From contig UQNN01000007.1 of NCBI GenBank assembly GCA_900542445.1, forward strand, positions 1 to 64,000: a DNA stretch of 64,000 bases, given 5' to 3'. The notes beneath the pieces were generated by a model. It was not told the DNA's origin, made no database searches, and was given only the letters and a program-made list of their open reading frames with translations. How positions within the stretch are numbered: the stretch's first letter is position 1; the number at the start of each line of letters is the position of its first letter. Made by a program: the position numbers and the translations under genes. This stretch comes from an uncultured Eubacteriales bacterium (GTDB lineage: Bacteria > Bacillota > Clostridia > Christensenellales > Aristaeellaceae). Below, piece by piece: positions 54,021 through 62,221 of the stretch.

Positions 54021-55327
54021 ATCCGCTCACCCATCAGGTCATACGCCTTTGCGCCCGTGATCTTCACGTTCACAAACGAACCGATTTCGCACGGCTCGTC
54101 CGAACCGAAGAAGATGCTGCCGTCCGTCTCCGGCGCTTCGTATTCGCTGCGGCCGACGTAGCGGCTGCCGCGCTTCTTTTCCACCAGTACGCGGCAGGTC
54201 GTGCCCACACGCGCCTTGTTCTGCGCCAGCGAAATACCATGCTGAAGCGTCATCAGACGGTCATAGCGCTCCTGCTTCACTTCTTCGGGAATCTGGTTCG
54301 GCATTTCCGCTGCGCGCGTGCCGTCCTCCGGACAGAACATGAACGCACCCATGCGATCGAACTTCGTCTGCTTCACAAAATCCATCAGCTCGTCAAAATC
54401 CTCGTCCGTTTCGCCGGGGAAGCCGACCATCAGCGTCGTGCGCAGCATCATGCCGCGCTCTTTAAACATGCGGCAGACCTCGCGGATGTGCGCGCTGGTA
54501 TCCGTGCGGTTCATATCGGTCAGGATGTGCTGGCTGATGTGCTGCATCGGCAGATCCAGATAGTCGCAGACGTTCGGCAGGCGCTTCATCGTATCCAGCA
54601 GCCGCTCGTCCACGCGCTCCGGATAGCAATACAGCGCGCGCAGCCATTCCACGCCGGGAATCGCGGCAATCTCCTCGATAAGCTGCGGCAGCTGGCTCTC
54701 TTCGCCGTTGTCCGTGCCGTAACGCGTCGTGTCCTGCGCGATCAGCGTGAACTCCTTCACGCCCTGCGCCGCCAGCGTTTTCACCTCGGCCAGAATATCC
54801 GCCTTCGGGCGGCTGCGATACCCGCCGCGGATCATCGGAATCGCGCAGTAGGAACACCAGTTGTCGCAGCCCTCGCCAATGCGGACGTATGCGCTGTACT
54901 TCGGCGTGGTCAGCACGCGGCCGAACTCGTGGAACTGGCCGTCGTCGTCGGTGTAGACGGGGCGTCCGCCCTTTTCGGCTTCCCGGAGCGCCTCGTCGAG
55001 CTTCTGATAGTCGTTCACGCCCATGATGACGTCCACTTCGGGCATTTCCTCCCGAATGGCTTCCGGATAGCGCTGGGCAAAGCAGCCCGTCGCCACCAGC
55101 AGGCGGCAGCAGCCCGTCTGTTTGTAGCCCGCCATTTCAAACAGCGTGGAAATGGCCTCTTCCTTCGCGGACTGAATAAATCCGCAAGTGTTGACAATGA
55201 TGACTTCCGCCCGCGACGGATCAGAAACGATTTGATAGCCATGCTCCTTGAGCACCGCGAGCATCTGCTCGGAATCCACGCGGTTTTTGCTGCATCCCAG
55301 CGAGATCAGCCCAACTGTTGTTGCCAA
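54017..55327 (-). CDS. rimO: Ribosomal protein S12 methylthiotransferase RimO
   Basis: A 436-residue radical SAM enzyme. The UPF0004 domain begins VGLISLGCSKNRVDSE with conserved cysteines (NTCGFI, ATGCFAQRYP). The radical SAM cluster is GEGCDNWCSYCAIP, and the C-terminal TRAM domain ends in VNVKITGAKAYDLMGE. Length is right for RimO, which methylthiolates an aspartate of S12. The start is a TTG with GGAG eight bases upstream. A promoter lies 58-86 bases upstream. Confidence 0.95.
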   Translation of the reverse strand: MATTVGLISLGCSKNRVDSEQMLAVLKEHGYQIVSDPSRAEVIIVNTCGFIQSAKEEAISTLFEMAGYKQTGCCRLLVATGCFAQRYPEAIREEMPEVDVIMGVNDYQKLDEALREAEKGGRPVYTDDDGQFHEFGRVLTTPKYSAYVRIGEGCDNWCSYCAIPMIRGGYRSRPKADILAEVKTLAAQGVKEFTLIAQDTTRYGTDNGEESQLPQLIEEIAAIPGVEWLRALYCYPERVDERLLDTMKRLPNVCDYLDLPMQHISQHILTDMNRTDTSAHIREVCRMFKERGMMLRTTLMVGFPGETDEDFDELMDFVKQTKFDRMGAFMFCPEDGTRAAEMPNQIPEEVKQERYDRLMTLQHGISLAQNKARVGTTCRVLVEKKRGSRYVGRSEYEAPETDGSIFFGSDEPCEIGSFVNVKITGAKAYDLMGERI

Positions 55328-55384
55328 AATGATTGCTCCTTTAATTGCCGCACGGGCAAATTCTGTTGATGATCATACCCAATT

Positions 55385-55413
55385 ATTTTATCATGCCCGC
55401 GCGCCAAATACAA
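55385..55413 (-). promoter_or_regulatory. Promoter of rimO-pgsA(-cinA-recA)
   Basis: Minus-strand TTGTAT and TAAAAT separated by 17 bases, directly behind the VanZ-like gene. Confidence 0.5.
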
Positions 55414-55416
55414 GAC

Positions 55417-55827
55417 TCAGGCGTCGGCTTTCTTCCTGCCGCGCATCAGATGCCGCACCAGCAGCACGATGAGCCGGTAAACCGTGTAGACCGCGAAGAA
55501 CGCAAGCACGCCGTATAAGCCCGCCACCACGTCCCGAAAATCCATATCGCCCGTACCCGTGATCTTCTGGCCGATTTCAATGGCCAAACCGAGCACGGTC
55601 ATCACCGTGAACACATAGATGAACGAAATGGCCGTAATGCTCCATTTCGCCAGCCGCTTGAACACGAAATGCACCATGAAAAACAGGATCATGCCCAGCA
55701 CGGCCATCACGATAAAATGCATGTCCTTGTCGCCGAAATACAGTTCAAAATTGTCGTTGAGGTGCATCAGCGATTCGTGAATCTGCGCGACAATCATCGT
55801 TCCTTCATATAAAATCGATTCAAACAA
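55417..55827 (-). CDS. Small VanZ-like membrane protein
   Basis: A 136-residue protein with three membrane segments. AIEIGQKITGTGDMDFRDVVAGLYGVLAFF follows the VanZ pattern (E-x2-Q...G-R/T-x-x-D-x-x-D-V-x-A-N/G-x-x-G), so a distant VanZ-like fold is likely; the function is unknown. The start is a TTG six bases after GGAGGG, while an ATG ten codons later has weaker AAGGA support. The C-terminus is basic (RGRKKADA). Confidence 0.65.
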   Translation of the reverse strand: MFESILYEGTMIVAQIHESLMHLNDNFELYFGDKDMHFIVMAVLGMILFFMVHFVFKRLAKWSITAISFIYVFTVMTVLGLAIEIGQKITGTGDMDFRDVVAGLYGVLAFFAVYTVYRLIVLLVRHLMRGRKKADA

Positions 55828-55854
55828 AGCATTCCCTCCTCCGGATTTTAAAAA

Positions 55855-55887
55855 GGACGCGGGAAAGAAACGTCTCTCCCCGCGTCC
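55855..55887 (-). terminator. Terminator of glyQS
   Basis: Stem GGACGCGGG / CCCGCGTCC followed on the minus strand by a TTTTT run, just beyond the glyQS stop. Confidence 0.85.
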
Positions 55888-55905
55888 GAACGGTCTTTTG
55901 TAGAA

Positions 55906-57303
55906 TCAATACTCAATCTTCTTCTGGATGTAGGCGACCAGCTCGTCCACATGCACGTGATCCTGCTCCATGGTGTCGCGGTCGCGCACGGTGACCACGC
56001 CGGTCTCCAGCGTGTCGAAATCGACGGTGATGCACATCGGCGTGCCGATTTCGTCCTGACGGCGGTAGCGCTTGCCGATAGAGCCCGTCTCGTCGTAATC
56101 CACCATGAAATGCTTGCTCAGCATGTCATAGATTTCGCCGGCCTTCTCGCCGCACTTGTTCTTTTGCAGCGGCAGCACGGCACACTTGTACGGCGCAAGC
56201 GCCGGATGGAAGTGCATGACGACGCGAGTGTCGCCGCCCTCCAGCTCCTGCTCTTCGTAAGCTTCGCACAGGAAGGCCAGCGCCGCGCGGTCCGCGCCGA
56301 GGGACGGCTCGATGACATACGGAATCACCTTCTCACCCGTGGTCGGGTTCAGGTATTCCATGCTCTTGCCAGAGGTCGTCTGGTGCGCCTTCAGGTCGAA
56401 GTCCGTGCGGTCCGCCACGCCCCAAAGCTCACCCCAGCCGAACGGGAAGAGATACTCGAAGTCGGTCGTCGCCTTGGAATAGTGCGCCAGCTCTTCCGGC
56501 TTGTGGTCGCGCAGACGCAGATGCTCTTCCTTGATGCCCAGACTCTTGAGCCACTCGTGGCAGTAGCTGCGCCAATAGCTGAACCACTCCAGATCCGTGC
56601 CCGGCATGCAGAAGAACTCAAGCTCCATCTGCTCGAACTCGCGGATGCGGAAGATGAAGTTGCCCGGCGTGATCTCGTTTCGGAAGCTCTTGCCCACCTG
56701 GCATACGCCGAACGGCAGCTTGCGGCGGGTCGTGCGGGCGACATTCGGGAAGTTGACGAAAATGCCCTGCGCCGTCTCCGGACGCAGATAGATTTCGTTG
56801 CTCGCGTCCTCCGTTACGCCCTGATGGGTCTTAAACATCATGTTGAACTTGCGGATGCCCGTGAAATCGTGCTTGCCGCAGGTCGGGCAGGGAATCTGCT
56901 TTTCTTCGATGAAGCTTTCCAGCTGCTCGTTCGTCCAGCCGTCCGCTTCGATTTCCTCGCCGTTGGCCTTCGCCCAGTCCTCAATCAGCTTGTCCGCGCG
57001 GAAACGCGCCTTGCAGGCTTTGCAGTCCATCAGCGGATCGTTGAAGTTGCCGACGTGGCCGCTCGCCACCCAGACCTGACGGTTCATCAGAATCGCGCAG
57101 TCGATGCCGACGTTGTACTTGTTCTCCTGCACGAACTTCTTCCACCACGCGCGCTTGACGTTGTTCTTAAATTCCACGCCCAGCGGGCCGTAATCCCAGG
57201 AGTTCGCCAGACCTCCGTAGATTTCAGAGCCGGGGAAGACGAAGCCGCGGCCCTTGCACAGCGCGACAAGCTTGTCCATCGTGTCGTTTTGCACCTTTGC
57301 CAT
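55906..57303 (-). CDS. glyQS: Glycyl-tRNA synthetase, single-chain class II type
   Basis: A 465-residue homodimeric-type class II synthetase. The N-terminal LCKGRGFVFPGSEIYGGLANSWDYGPLG is diagnostic; zinc-type CKACK and CPTCGKHDF follow. Motif 2/3 regions are FNMMFKTHQGVTEDASNEIYLRPETAQGIFVNF, FRIREFEQMELEFF and VIEPSLGADRAALAFL, and the C-terminal anticodon-binding domain contains DTLETGVVTVRDRDTMEQ. Start ATG follows AGAAGG. Expression is controlled by the T-box leader upstream, so it responds to uncharged tRNA-Gly. Confidence 0.97.
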   Translation of the reverse strand: MAKVQNDTMDKLVALCKGRGFVFPGSEIYGGLANSWDYGPLGVEFKNNVKRAWWKKFVQENKYNVGIDCAILMNRQVWVASGHVGNFNDPLMDCKACKARFRADKLIEDWAKANGEEIEADGWTNEQLESFIEEKQIPCPTCGKHDFTGIRKFNMMFKTHQGVTEDASNEIYLRPETAQGIFVNFPNVARTTRRKLPFGVCQVGKSFRNEITPGNFIFRIREFEQMELEFFCMPGTDLEWFSYWRSYCHEWLKSLGIKEEHLRLRDHKPEELAHYSKATTDFEYLFPFGWGELWGVADRTDFDLKAHQTTSGKSMEYLNPTTGEKVIPYVIEPSLGADRAALAFLCEAYEEQELEGGDTRVVMHFHPALAPYKCAVLPLQKNKCGEKAGEIYDMLSKHFMVDYDETGSIGKRYRRQDEIGTPMCITVDFDTLETGVVTVRDRDTMEQDHVHVDELVAYIQKKIEY

Positions 57304-57513
57304 GAAAAAACCTTCTTTCTTTCATTGGTCGGGGAACAAAATAAGAACCGCGCAAAGACGCCGCCCCGAATCCGCGCCATCGCATGGACTCAAGGGACGA
57401 AAGACTTTCTTCCGCGGTTCCACCCTTGTTGGCATGTTGAAAAGCATGCCCGCTTTTGATCGATGCTTTTGAGCTAATCGCTCCGGGCTGCCAACCCCTT
57501 CAACGCGATTTGC
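57304..57513 (-). promoter_or_regulatory. T-box leader of glyQS
   Basis: The minus-strand leader contains the invariant T-box AGGGTGGAACCGCGGAAG (57409-57426). A terminator can form between GAACCGCG (near 57419-57412) and the later CGCGGTTC (57351-57344) followed by TTATTTT, so pairing of the T-box with the tRNA acceptor end would prevent it. A glycine codon GGC in the 5' stem region is a reasonable specifier, but I did not fold stem I. Confidence 0.92.
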
Positions 57514-57519
57514 ACCGTC

Positions 57520-57548
57520 ATGATACTAAAAAAAATGTGATTTGTCAA
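57520..57548 (-). promoter_or_regulatory. Promoter of the glyQS T-box leader
   Basis: Minus-strand TTGACA and TATCAT separated by 17 bases. Confidence 0.8.
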
Positions 57549-57584
57549 GCTTTATCGGCAAAACGTTCCATCCGCGCGAAGCGA

Positions 57585-57645
57585 AGCAGGGGTGCAGGGG
57601 GATTATCCCCCTGCCGGGGCTTGGGGCAGCGCCCCAAATCGTCCC
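57585..57645. repeat. Half copy of the long-inverted-repeat element
   Basis: GCAGGGGGATTATCCCCCTGC, then GGGGCTTGGGGCAGCGCCCC and AATCGTCCCCC, matching the right half of copies 1 and 3. It runs directly into the 95-bp array. Confidence 0.6.
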
Positions 57646-58095
57646 CCTGTCGCGAAGCGATTCATCTCCGTGAGCCGGGAAGCGAAGCGGCCCCCGGCTC
57701 TGCCAACGCCGATTCATGCCGCCTTACCCCAAATCGTCCCCCTGTCGCGAAGCGATTCCTCTCCGTGAGCCGGGAAGCGAAGCGGCCCCCGGCTCTGCCA
57801 ACGCCGATTCATGCCGCCTCGCCCCAAATCGTCCCCCTGTCGCGAAGCGATTTCTCTCCGTGAGCCGGGAAGCGAAGCGGTCCCCGGCTCCGCCAACGCC
57901 GATTCATGCCGCCTCACCCCAAATCGTCCCCCTATCGCGAAGCGCTCTATCCCCGTGAGCCGGGAAGCGAAGCGGTCCCCGGCTCTGCCAACGCCGATTC
58001 ATGCCGCCTCACCCCAAATCGTCCCCCTGTCGCGAAGCGCTCTATCCCCGTGAGTCAGGGAGCGAAGCGTAACCTGACTCTGCCAACGCCGGTTG
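57632..58095. repeat. Array of five 95-bp tandem repeats with internal hairpins
   Basis: Units begin at 57632, 57727, 57822, 57917 and 58012 (exact period 95, last slightly short). Each starts CCCCAAATCGTCCCCCTG, then has a TCGCGAAGCGA-type mini-hairpin and a larger stem GAGCCGGG...CCCGGCTC. In unit 5 the stem is GAGTCAGG...CCTGACTC, with both arms changed. Not CRISPR, because the whole unit is repeated without variable spacers. It lies between the Mrr-like gene and the glyQS promoter; short frames through it are artefacts. Confidence 0.9.
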
Positions 58096-58156
58096 ATAAC
58101 TGTTTCCAACGCAAACTGCCGGCTTGGCAAAATGCAGACGTTCCCCTATGACCGCT

Positions 58157-58810
58157 TTATAATTCGTCGTCCCTGCTTGGATCATGGTGCGGCCGTCTGC
58201 CGCTCACGCGCATCATGTGCGACAGCCGTTCGCCGTCCCACAGCTCCACGCCCGTCGATTCCGCCAACTCCCGCGCCGGGATGGTGAAATCCGTCGGGCA
58301 GACGACCACCGGAATGTCGCAGCCGTAGTATTCTGCGCCCGCGTAGGCTTCCTGCACGGCGGTGTTGCCCACTGCGCCCGCGTAGTTTTTGCACTGAATG
58401 GCATAGGTTTTGCCGCCGCGCACGGCGAGAATGTCCACACCCTGATCGCCGCATTCGACCGTCACCTCGACATGCCGAAAGCCGTTGTCCCTGAGCACCT
58501 GCGCCATGTATTCCTCAAATTCAAAGCCCGTCAGCCGCAGGCAACGATGCGCGCGGTTGCGCTTGCCGAACAGTAACCGAAAAAGCCTGCCAAACGGCCA
58601 CGCCAGCAGCAAAAGCGCATGCTTTGCCAGCCACAGCAGCCCCCGCAAAGCCAGCAGCAAAAGTTTCCCGATGCCGCGCAGAATCGCCACGGCCGCCGCC
58701 GCAACGCCTTCCAAAAGGGTATCCAGCAGGGTCAGCAGGCCATCAAGCAGCGCGGCGACGGGATTTCGCTTTTTGTATTTCGTTTTTCGGCTTCTCGTTT
58801 TTTTCGCCAT
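58157..58810 (-). CDS. Membrane protein with Mrr-type restriction endonuclease-like domain
   Basis: A 217-residue protein. The N-terminus is very basic, then two hydrophobic stretches (about residues 17-45 and 47-80) suggest membrane attachment. Residues 92-200 form an Mrr_cat/PD-(D/E)xK domain: LTGFEFEEYMAQVLRDNGF, catalytic D126 in GDQGVDIL, then Q139 and K141 in AIQCKNY. All key residues are present, so it could cleave DNA; such anchored Mrr-like proteins are common in Bacillota and of unknown role. Its ATG is five bases past the ispDF stop with little ribosome binding site, implying coupling. Confidence 0.8.
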   Translation of the reverse strand: MAKKTRSRKTKYKKRNPVAALLDGLLTLLDTLLEGVAAAAVAILRGIGKLLLLALRGLLWLAKHALLLLAWPFGRLFRLLFGKRNRAHRCLRLTGFEFEEYMAQVLRDNGFRHVEVTVECGDQGVDILAVRGGKTYAIQCKNYAGAVGNTAVQEAYAGAEYYGCDIPVVVCPTDFTIPARELAESTGVELWDGERLSHMMRVSGRRPHHDPSRDDEL

Positions 58811-58815
58811 GAATC

Positions 58816-59988
58816 TTATGCTTTTTCAATGCACGCGACCGCGTGGCTGGAAATGCCCAGCCCTTCACCTTCAAAGCCGAGCTTCTCGGTCGTCGTCGCC
58901 TTGATGTTCACGCAGTCGATATCCACTTTGAGATGGCGCGCCACGTTTTCACGCATCTGCTCGATGTAATCCTTAAGCTTCGGGCGCTGGCAGATGATCG
59001 TCACATCCACATTGCCGACGGTATAGCCCTTTTCTTCCAGCAGCACCACGACATGATCCAGCAGCTTACCGGAATCCGCGCCTTTGTACGCCGGATCGGT
59101 ATCCGGAAAATGGCGGCCGATATCCCCCAGCGCCGCCGCGCCGAGCAGCGCGTCCATCAACGCGTGCAGCGCGACATCCGCGTCGCTGTGTCCCAAAAGA
59201 CCCAGCGCATACGGGATTTCCACCCCGCAGAGAATCAGCTTGCGGTTTTCCACCAGCCGATGCACGTCGTAACCGTGACCGATCCGCATCATGGGTTTCT
59301 CCTCCTTTTGGCCTTCGCGCTTCAAAATAACCTGCCGCGCCAGCAGCATATCCTCCGGCGTGGTCAGCTTGATGTTTTCCACATCGCCTTCCGTCAGATG
59401 CACGGCGATGCCCATGCGTTCCGCCAGCGCCGCGTCGTCTGTCGCGCGCTCGCCGAGGGCATAGGCCGCGTGCGCCTTGCGGATCAGCCCCGCTTCAAAC
59501 GTCTGCGGGGTCTGCACGGCACGGAGTTTATCGCGCGGCGGGGTATCGACCACCACGCTGTCTTCATCAACGCGCTTCACCGTATCCTTGAGCGCGACCG
59601 CGGCCACGCCGCTGCCAAACTTCTGCGCGCTTTCCAGCGTCCGCGCAATGACGTCCGCCGTCACCAGCGGGCGCGCGCCGTCGTGAATCGCCACGTAATC
59701 GGCCTCAGGATTCGTCGCCGCCAATCCGCGGCAGACGCTCTCCTGCCTGTCCGCGCCGCCGAGGACAACCTGTGCGTGCAGCCCCCCGTCGGCAAGAATC
59801 CGCTTCATTTCGTCCGCGTCGCAGGCGCCGGTGACCACGACGATTCCGCCGTCGAACCAGCCCGTCTGTTCAAACGCGCGCACCGTCCGCGCGATGACCG
59901 GTTCGCCGCAGAGCGGCGCAAGCACCTTATTGCGCTCCAGCCCCATGCGCGTGCCGCGTCCGGCCGCGACAATCACCGCCGCGTTCAT
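58816..59988 (-). CDS. ispDF: Bifunctional IspD/IspF of the MEP isoprenoid pathway
   Basis: A 390-residue fusion. Residues 1-226 are IspD (CDP-methylerythritol synthesis): VIVAAGRGTRMG, then HDGARPLVT and AVQTPQTFEAGLI. Residues 233-390 are IspF (cyclodiphosphate synthesis): MRIGHGYDVHRL with metal ligands D241 and H243, LLGHSDADVALHALMDALLGAAALGDIGRHFPDT and ATTTEKLGFEGEGLGI. The two enzymes act two steps apart in the pathway, and fusion is known in several lineages. Its ATG overlaps the S4-protein stop by four bases. Confidence 0.95.
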   Translation of the reverse strand: MNAAVIVAAGRGTRMGLERNKVLAPLCGEPVIARTVRAFEQTGWFDGGIVVVTGACDADEMKRILADGGLHAQVVLGGADRQESVCRGLAATNPEADYVAIHDGARPLVTADVIARTLESAQKFGSGVAAVALKDTVKRVDEDSVVVDTPPRDKLRAVQTPQTFEAGLIRKAHAAYALGERATDDAALAERMGIAVHLTEGDVENIKLTTPEDMLLARQVILKREGQKEEKPMMRIGHGYDVHRLVENRKLILCGVEIPYALGLLGHSDADVALHALMDALLGAAALGDIGRHFPDTDPAYKGADSGKLLDHVVVLLEEKGYTVGNVDVTIICQRPKLKDYIEQMRENVARHLKVDIDCVNIKATTTEKLGFEGEGLGISSHAVACIEKA

Positions 59989-60242
59989 TCCATTTCCTCC
60001 CCTTCGAGCATCTCATACATCGCCGAAGCCTCGTTCTTGCGCACGGTTTCCGCGACGGAAAGCACGCGGAGCCGCGCCAGCTTTTCGCCGAAGCGGATTT
60101 CGATGACGTCGCCTTCCTTCACTTCGGCAGACGGCTTGGCCGTCTTGCCGTTGATGCTCACGCGTCCGCCCTCTCCGGCCTCCTTGGCCACCGTGCGGCG
60201 CTTGATGATTCTCGACACCTTCAAATACTTATCCAATCGCAT
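59985..60242 (-). CDS. S4-domain RNA-binding protein (RqcP/HslR-like)
   Basis: An 85-residue protein consisting of one S4 domain: MRLDKYLKVSRIIKRRTVAKEA, then GRVSINGKTAKPSAEVKEGDVIEIRFG. It resembles RqcP/YabO of Bacillota, which acts in ribosome-associated quality control, and HslR of proteobacteria. The ATG at 60242 has AGGAGG seven bases upstream; the much longer open frame is a shadow of the DUF6020 gene. It is two bases behind the DUF6020 gene and overlaps ispDF by four. Confidence 0.88.
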   Translation of the reverse strand: MRLDKYLKVSRIIKRRTVAKEAGEGGRVSINGKTAKPSAEVKEGDVIEIRFGEKLARLRVLSVAETVRKNEASAMYEMLEGEEME

Positions 60243-60244
60243 GT

Positions 60245-61798
60245 TTATGCCTCCTTTTTTCTCTCCGGTCTGGCCGCCAGCACGGGCAGGACGCAGACAA
60301 ACGGATAGATATAGCGCCCGGCCATAACCGGCCCCAGCAGATACGTGCCCCAAAGCAGCACAGGCAGCAGGGCCGCGCCGAAACGCTTCCACCGCCCCCA
60401 GTATATCTCCCGGAACACGAAAAACAGCATCGTCCAGACGATCACGCCCGTGTTGAACAGCCAGCCTATGACGGGCATCTGCATCGCGCCCTTCGCGCCG
60501 AAACGCCACATCAGCGAAGTCAGCACGCGCGGAAACAGGCTTCGGCTTTCCGGCGGATCAAAATCGCACCAGCTTGCATCGTAAGCCTCGGACATGCCCA
60601 TCTGCACATAATAACCCGAAACGCGGTATTCCCGGTACGGATAAAAAAACGGATATATCAGCGCGACGGCCGCATCCAGATACGTTCCCGCGCACTTTTG
60701 GCCGACAGAGAGCCATATGCCGATATATTTCTTCATATCCGCGCGGAAAGCCTGCGTATCAAATTCAAATTTCACCGGGTCGGAAATCGTCGGGTCGTAG
60801 AGCTTCCATGCCTCGCCGGGCATCAGTTCGTCGATGGCCGCCTTTTCCGCGTCGCTGAGCTTGTCGCCATCCTCAAGCCGCGCGCGCGCCAGCTGCTGAA
60901 TCGGCCAGGAGAGCATTTCGCTCATGTCGCCGTCCGCCGCATGCGTCGCGCTTTTGAGCGCCGCATTTCCGCCAAAGCCCAGCGCCAGCGCCAGCAGCAT
61001 GGCCAGCGCCGCATTTCGGCCTTTTCGCCTTGACCCGACGCTCCACAGCGCCAGCCACGCCAGCGCGGCATACGCCATGTTGTTGCGCAGCATCACCGCC
61101 AGCGCGCCGCAGGCTGCGATTTTCGCATACAGGCTGCGGGTCGGCTTCGCGTTCATCTCGTTCAAAAAAGCGAGCGTCAGCGCAAAAAAGCCGCCGAACA
61201 GCACGTCTTTCGTCGCGTTCACCGCCATCACCATATGCAGCGGATAGAGCGCGAAAAAGACCGCCGAGCGCTTTGCCGCGCGCGCGCCGCACTGACGCGC
61301 AATCGAGCCGCAGGTCAGCGCAAAGCACCCGGCCAGCAAGCCCATCTGCACCGCCGTGTAGATCGCCGCGCCGATATCCATATTCCCCAGCGCGCGGCCA
61401 AGCTGCAAAAGACCGCCGAGCAGCAGCGTGTGCAGCAGCGGATGATGCGTCGAATACGCGCCTGTGACCACCTGACGCAGCTGATATGGCACATCGTAGG
61501 CAAACGAGCCGGGAAAAGCCACGCCAAACATCGGCACATAGCAGGCCAGAATGAACAGGAACGCCCATCCCGTGCGGAAACGTTTCTCCTGTCTCATCGA
61601 GCGCGTATAGCCGCGTTCCAGCAGCACGGAAAGCAGCGCCGCAATCGGCCAGACGAGCAGCGCCGCCGTCAGCAGCGCATAGCCCAGATGAATATGCCCA
61701 CCGTGCTCCGCCTGCCAGCCAAAGGCAGCGAAGAGGGCGTACATCGCCCCGCCCAGCAGACAGACGGCCAGTTTTCTCCCGTGCAGTTTTCGCAGCAT
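60245..61798 (-). CDS. DUF6020-type polytopic membrane protein
   Basis: A 517-residue protein with about ten membrane helices and a large loop (residues about 300-420). FPGSFAYDVPYQLRQVVTGAYSTHHPLLHTLLLG and VMAVNATKDVLFGGFFAL resemble the DUF6020 group of putative GT-C-like glycosyltransferases: an acidic residue in the first outer loop and an HHP motif. The lipid-linked substrate is unknown. Start ATG at 61798 follows GGGAGAG. It heads the operon with the S4, ispDF and Mrr-like genes. Confidence 0.75.
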   Translation of the reverse strand: MLRKLHGRKLAVCLLGGAMYALFAAFGWQAEHGGHIHLGYALLTAALLVWPIAALLSVLLERGYTRSMRQEKRFRTGWAFLFILACYVPMFGVAFPGSFAYDVPYQLRQVVTGAYSTHHPLLHTLLLGGLLQLGRALGNMDIGAAIYTAVQMGLLAGCFALTCGSIARQCGARAAKRSAVFFALYPLHMVMAVNATKDVLFGGFFALTLAFLNEMNAKPTRSLYAKIAACGALAVMLRNNMAYAALAWLALWSVGSRRKGRNAALAMLLALALGFGGNAALKSATHAADGDMSEMLSWPIQQLARARLEDGDKLSDAEKAAIDELMPGEAWKLYDPTISDPVKFEFDTQAFRADMKKYIGIWLSVGQKCAGTYLDAAVALIYPFFYPYREYRVSGYYVQMGMSEAYDASWCDFDPPESRSLFPRVLTSLMWRFGAKGAMQMPVIGWLFNTGVIVWTMLFFVFREIYWGRWKRFGAALLPVLLWGTYLLGPVMAGRYIYPFVCVLPVLAARPERKKEA

Positions 61799-61828
61799 GC
61801 CGCGCTCTCCCTTCCAAAGTCTATTGGT

Positions 61829-61857
61829 AGTGTATCACAACGGGCGCAAAAGGGCAA
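61829..61857 (-). promoter_or_regulatory. Promoter of the DUF6020-S4-ispDF operon
   Basis: Minus-strand TTGCCC and TACACT separated by 17 bases, about 30 bases before the start codon. The rest of the 420-base gap to 62221 holds a terminator and a part-copy of the hairpin repeat near 62150-62220, and no gene. Confidence 0.55.
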
Positions 61858-62097
61858 CCTCCGGGTTTGCGCGCCGCGTGTTTCGCGCAAATTAACGCAA
61901 TCTAAACAGAGGTTTTCGCGGATTTCCGCTTTTTTATCATATTTCTGCCACATTCCGGCGTTATAATGCTTCTCGTAAAGGTTGATTCCCATCCTCCTTT
62001 ACAGGCCTTCGCTTTCTTTTCCCCCCCTCCACACAACGGCGAAGGCAAAGTATCTTCCTTTTTTCTTCCCCTTCCTCATTTATTTCCCTTCCACATG

Positions 62098-62138
62098 AAA
62101 AGCGCCGATCTCCGCTCTCCACGGAAATCGGCGCTTTT
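62098..62138 (-). terminator. Terminator of the oxidoreductase gene
   Basis: Perfect arms AAAAGCGCCGAT and ATCGGCGCTTTT around a short loop, downstream of the Gfo/Idh/MocA stop on the minus strand. Confidence 0.85.
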
Positions 62139-62221
62139 CGTTATGGGAAAAACGACGAGGCTCTTGGATTTCCCACATTCATTTATCCCTGCACGGTAGA
62201 TAAACGAAAGATTTTTCCCTT

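Noticed and set aside
57632..58095. Possible CRISPR array
   Set aside because: The full 95-bp unit is repeated, so there are no variable spacers, and no cas genes lie in the window.
57526..58151. Several 60- to 135-codon frames in both strands within the repeat array
   Set aside because: They are translations of the 95-bp non-coding repeat and repeat with it; no start signals.
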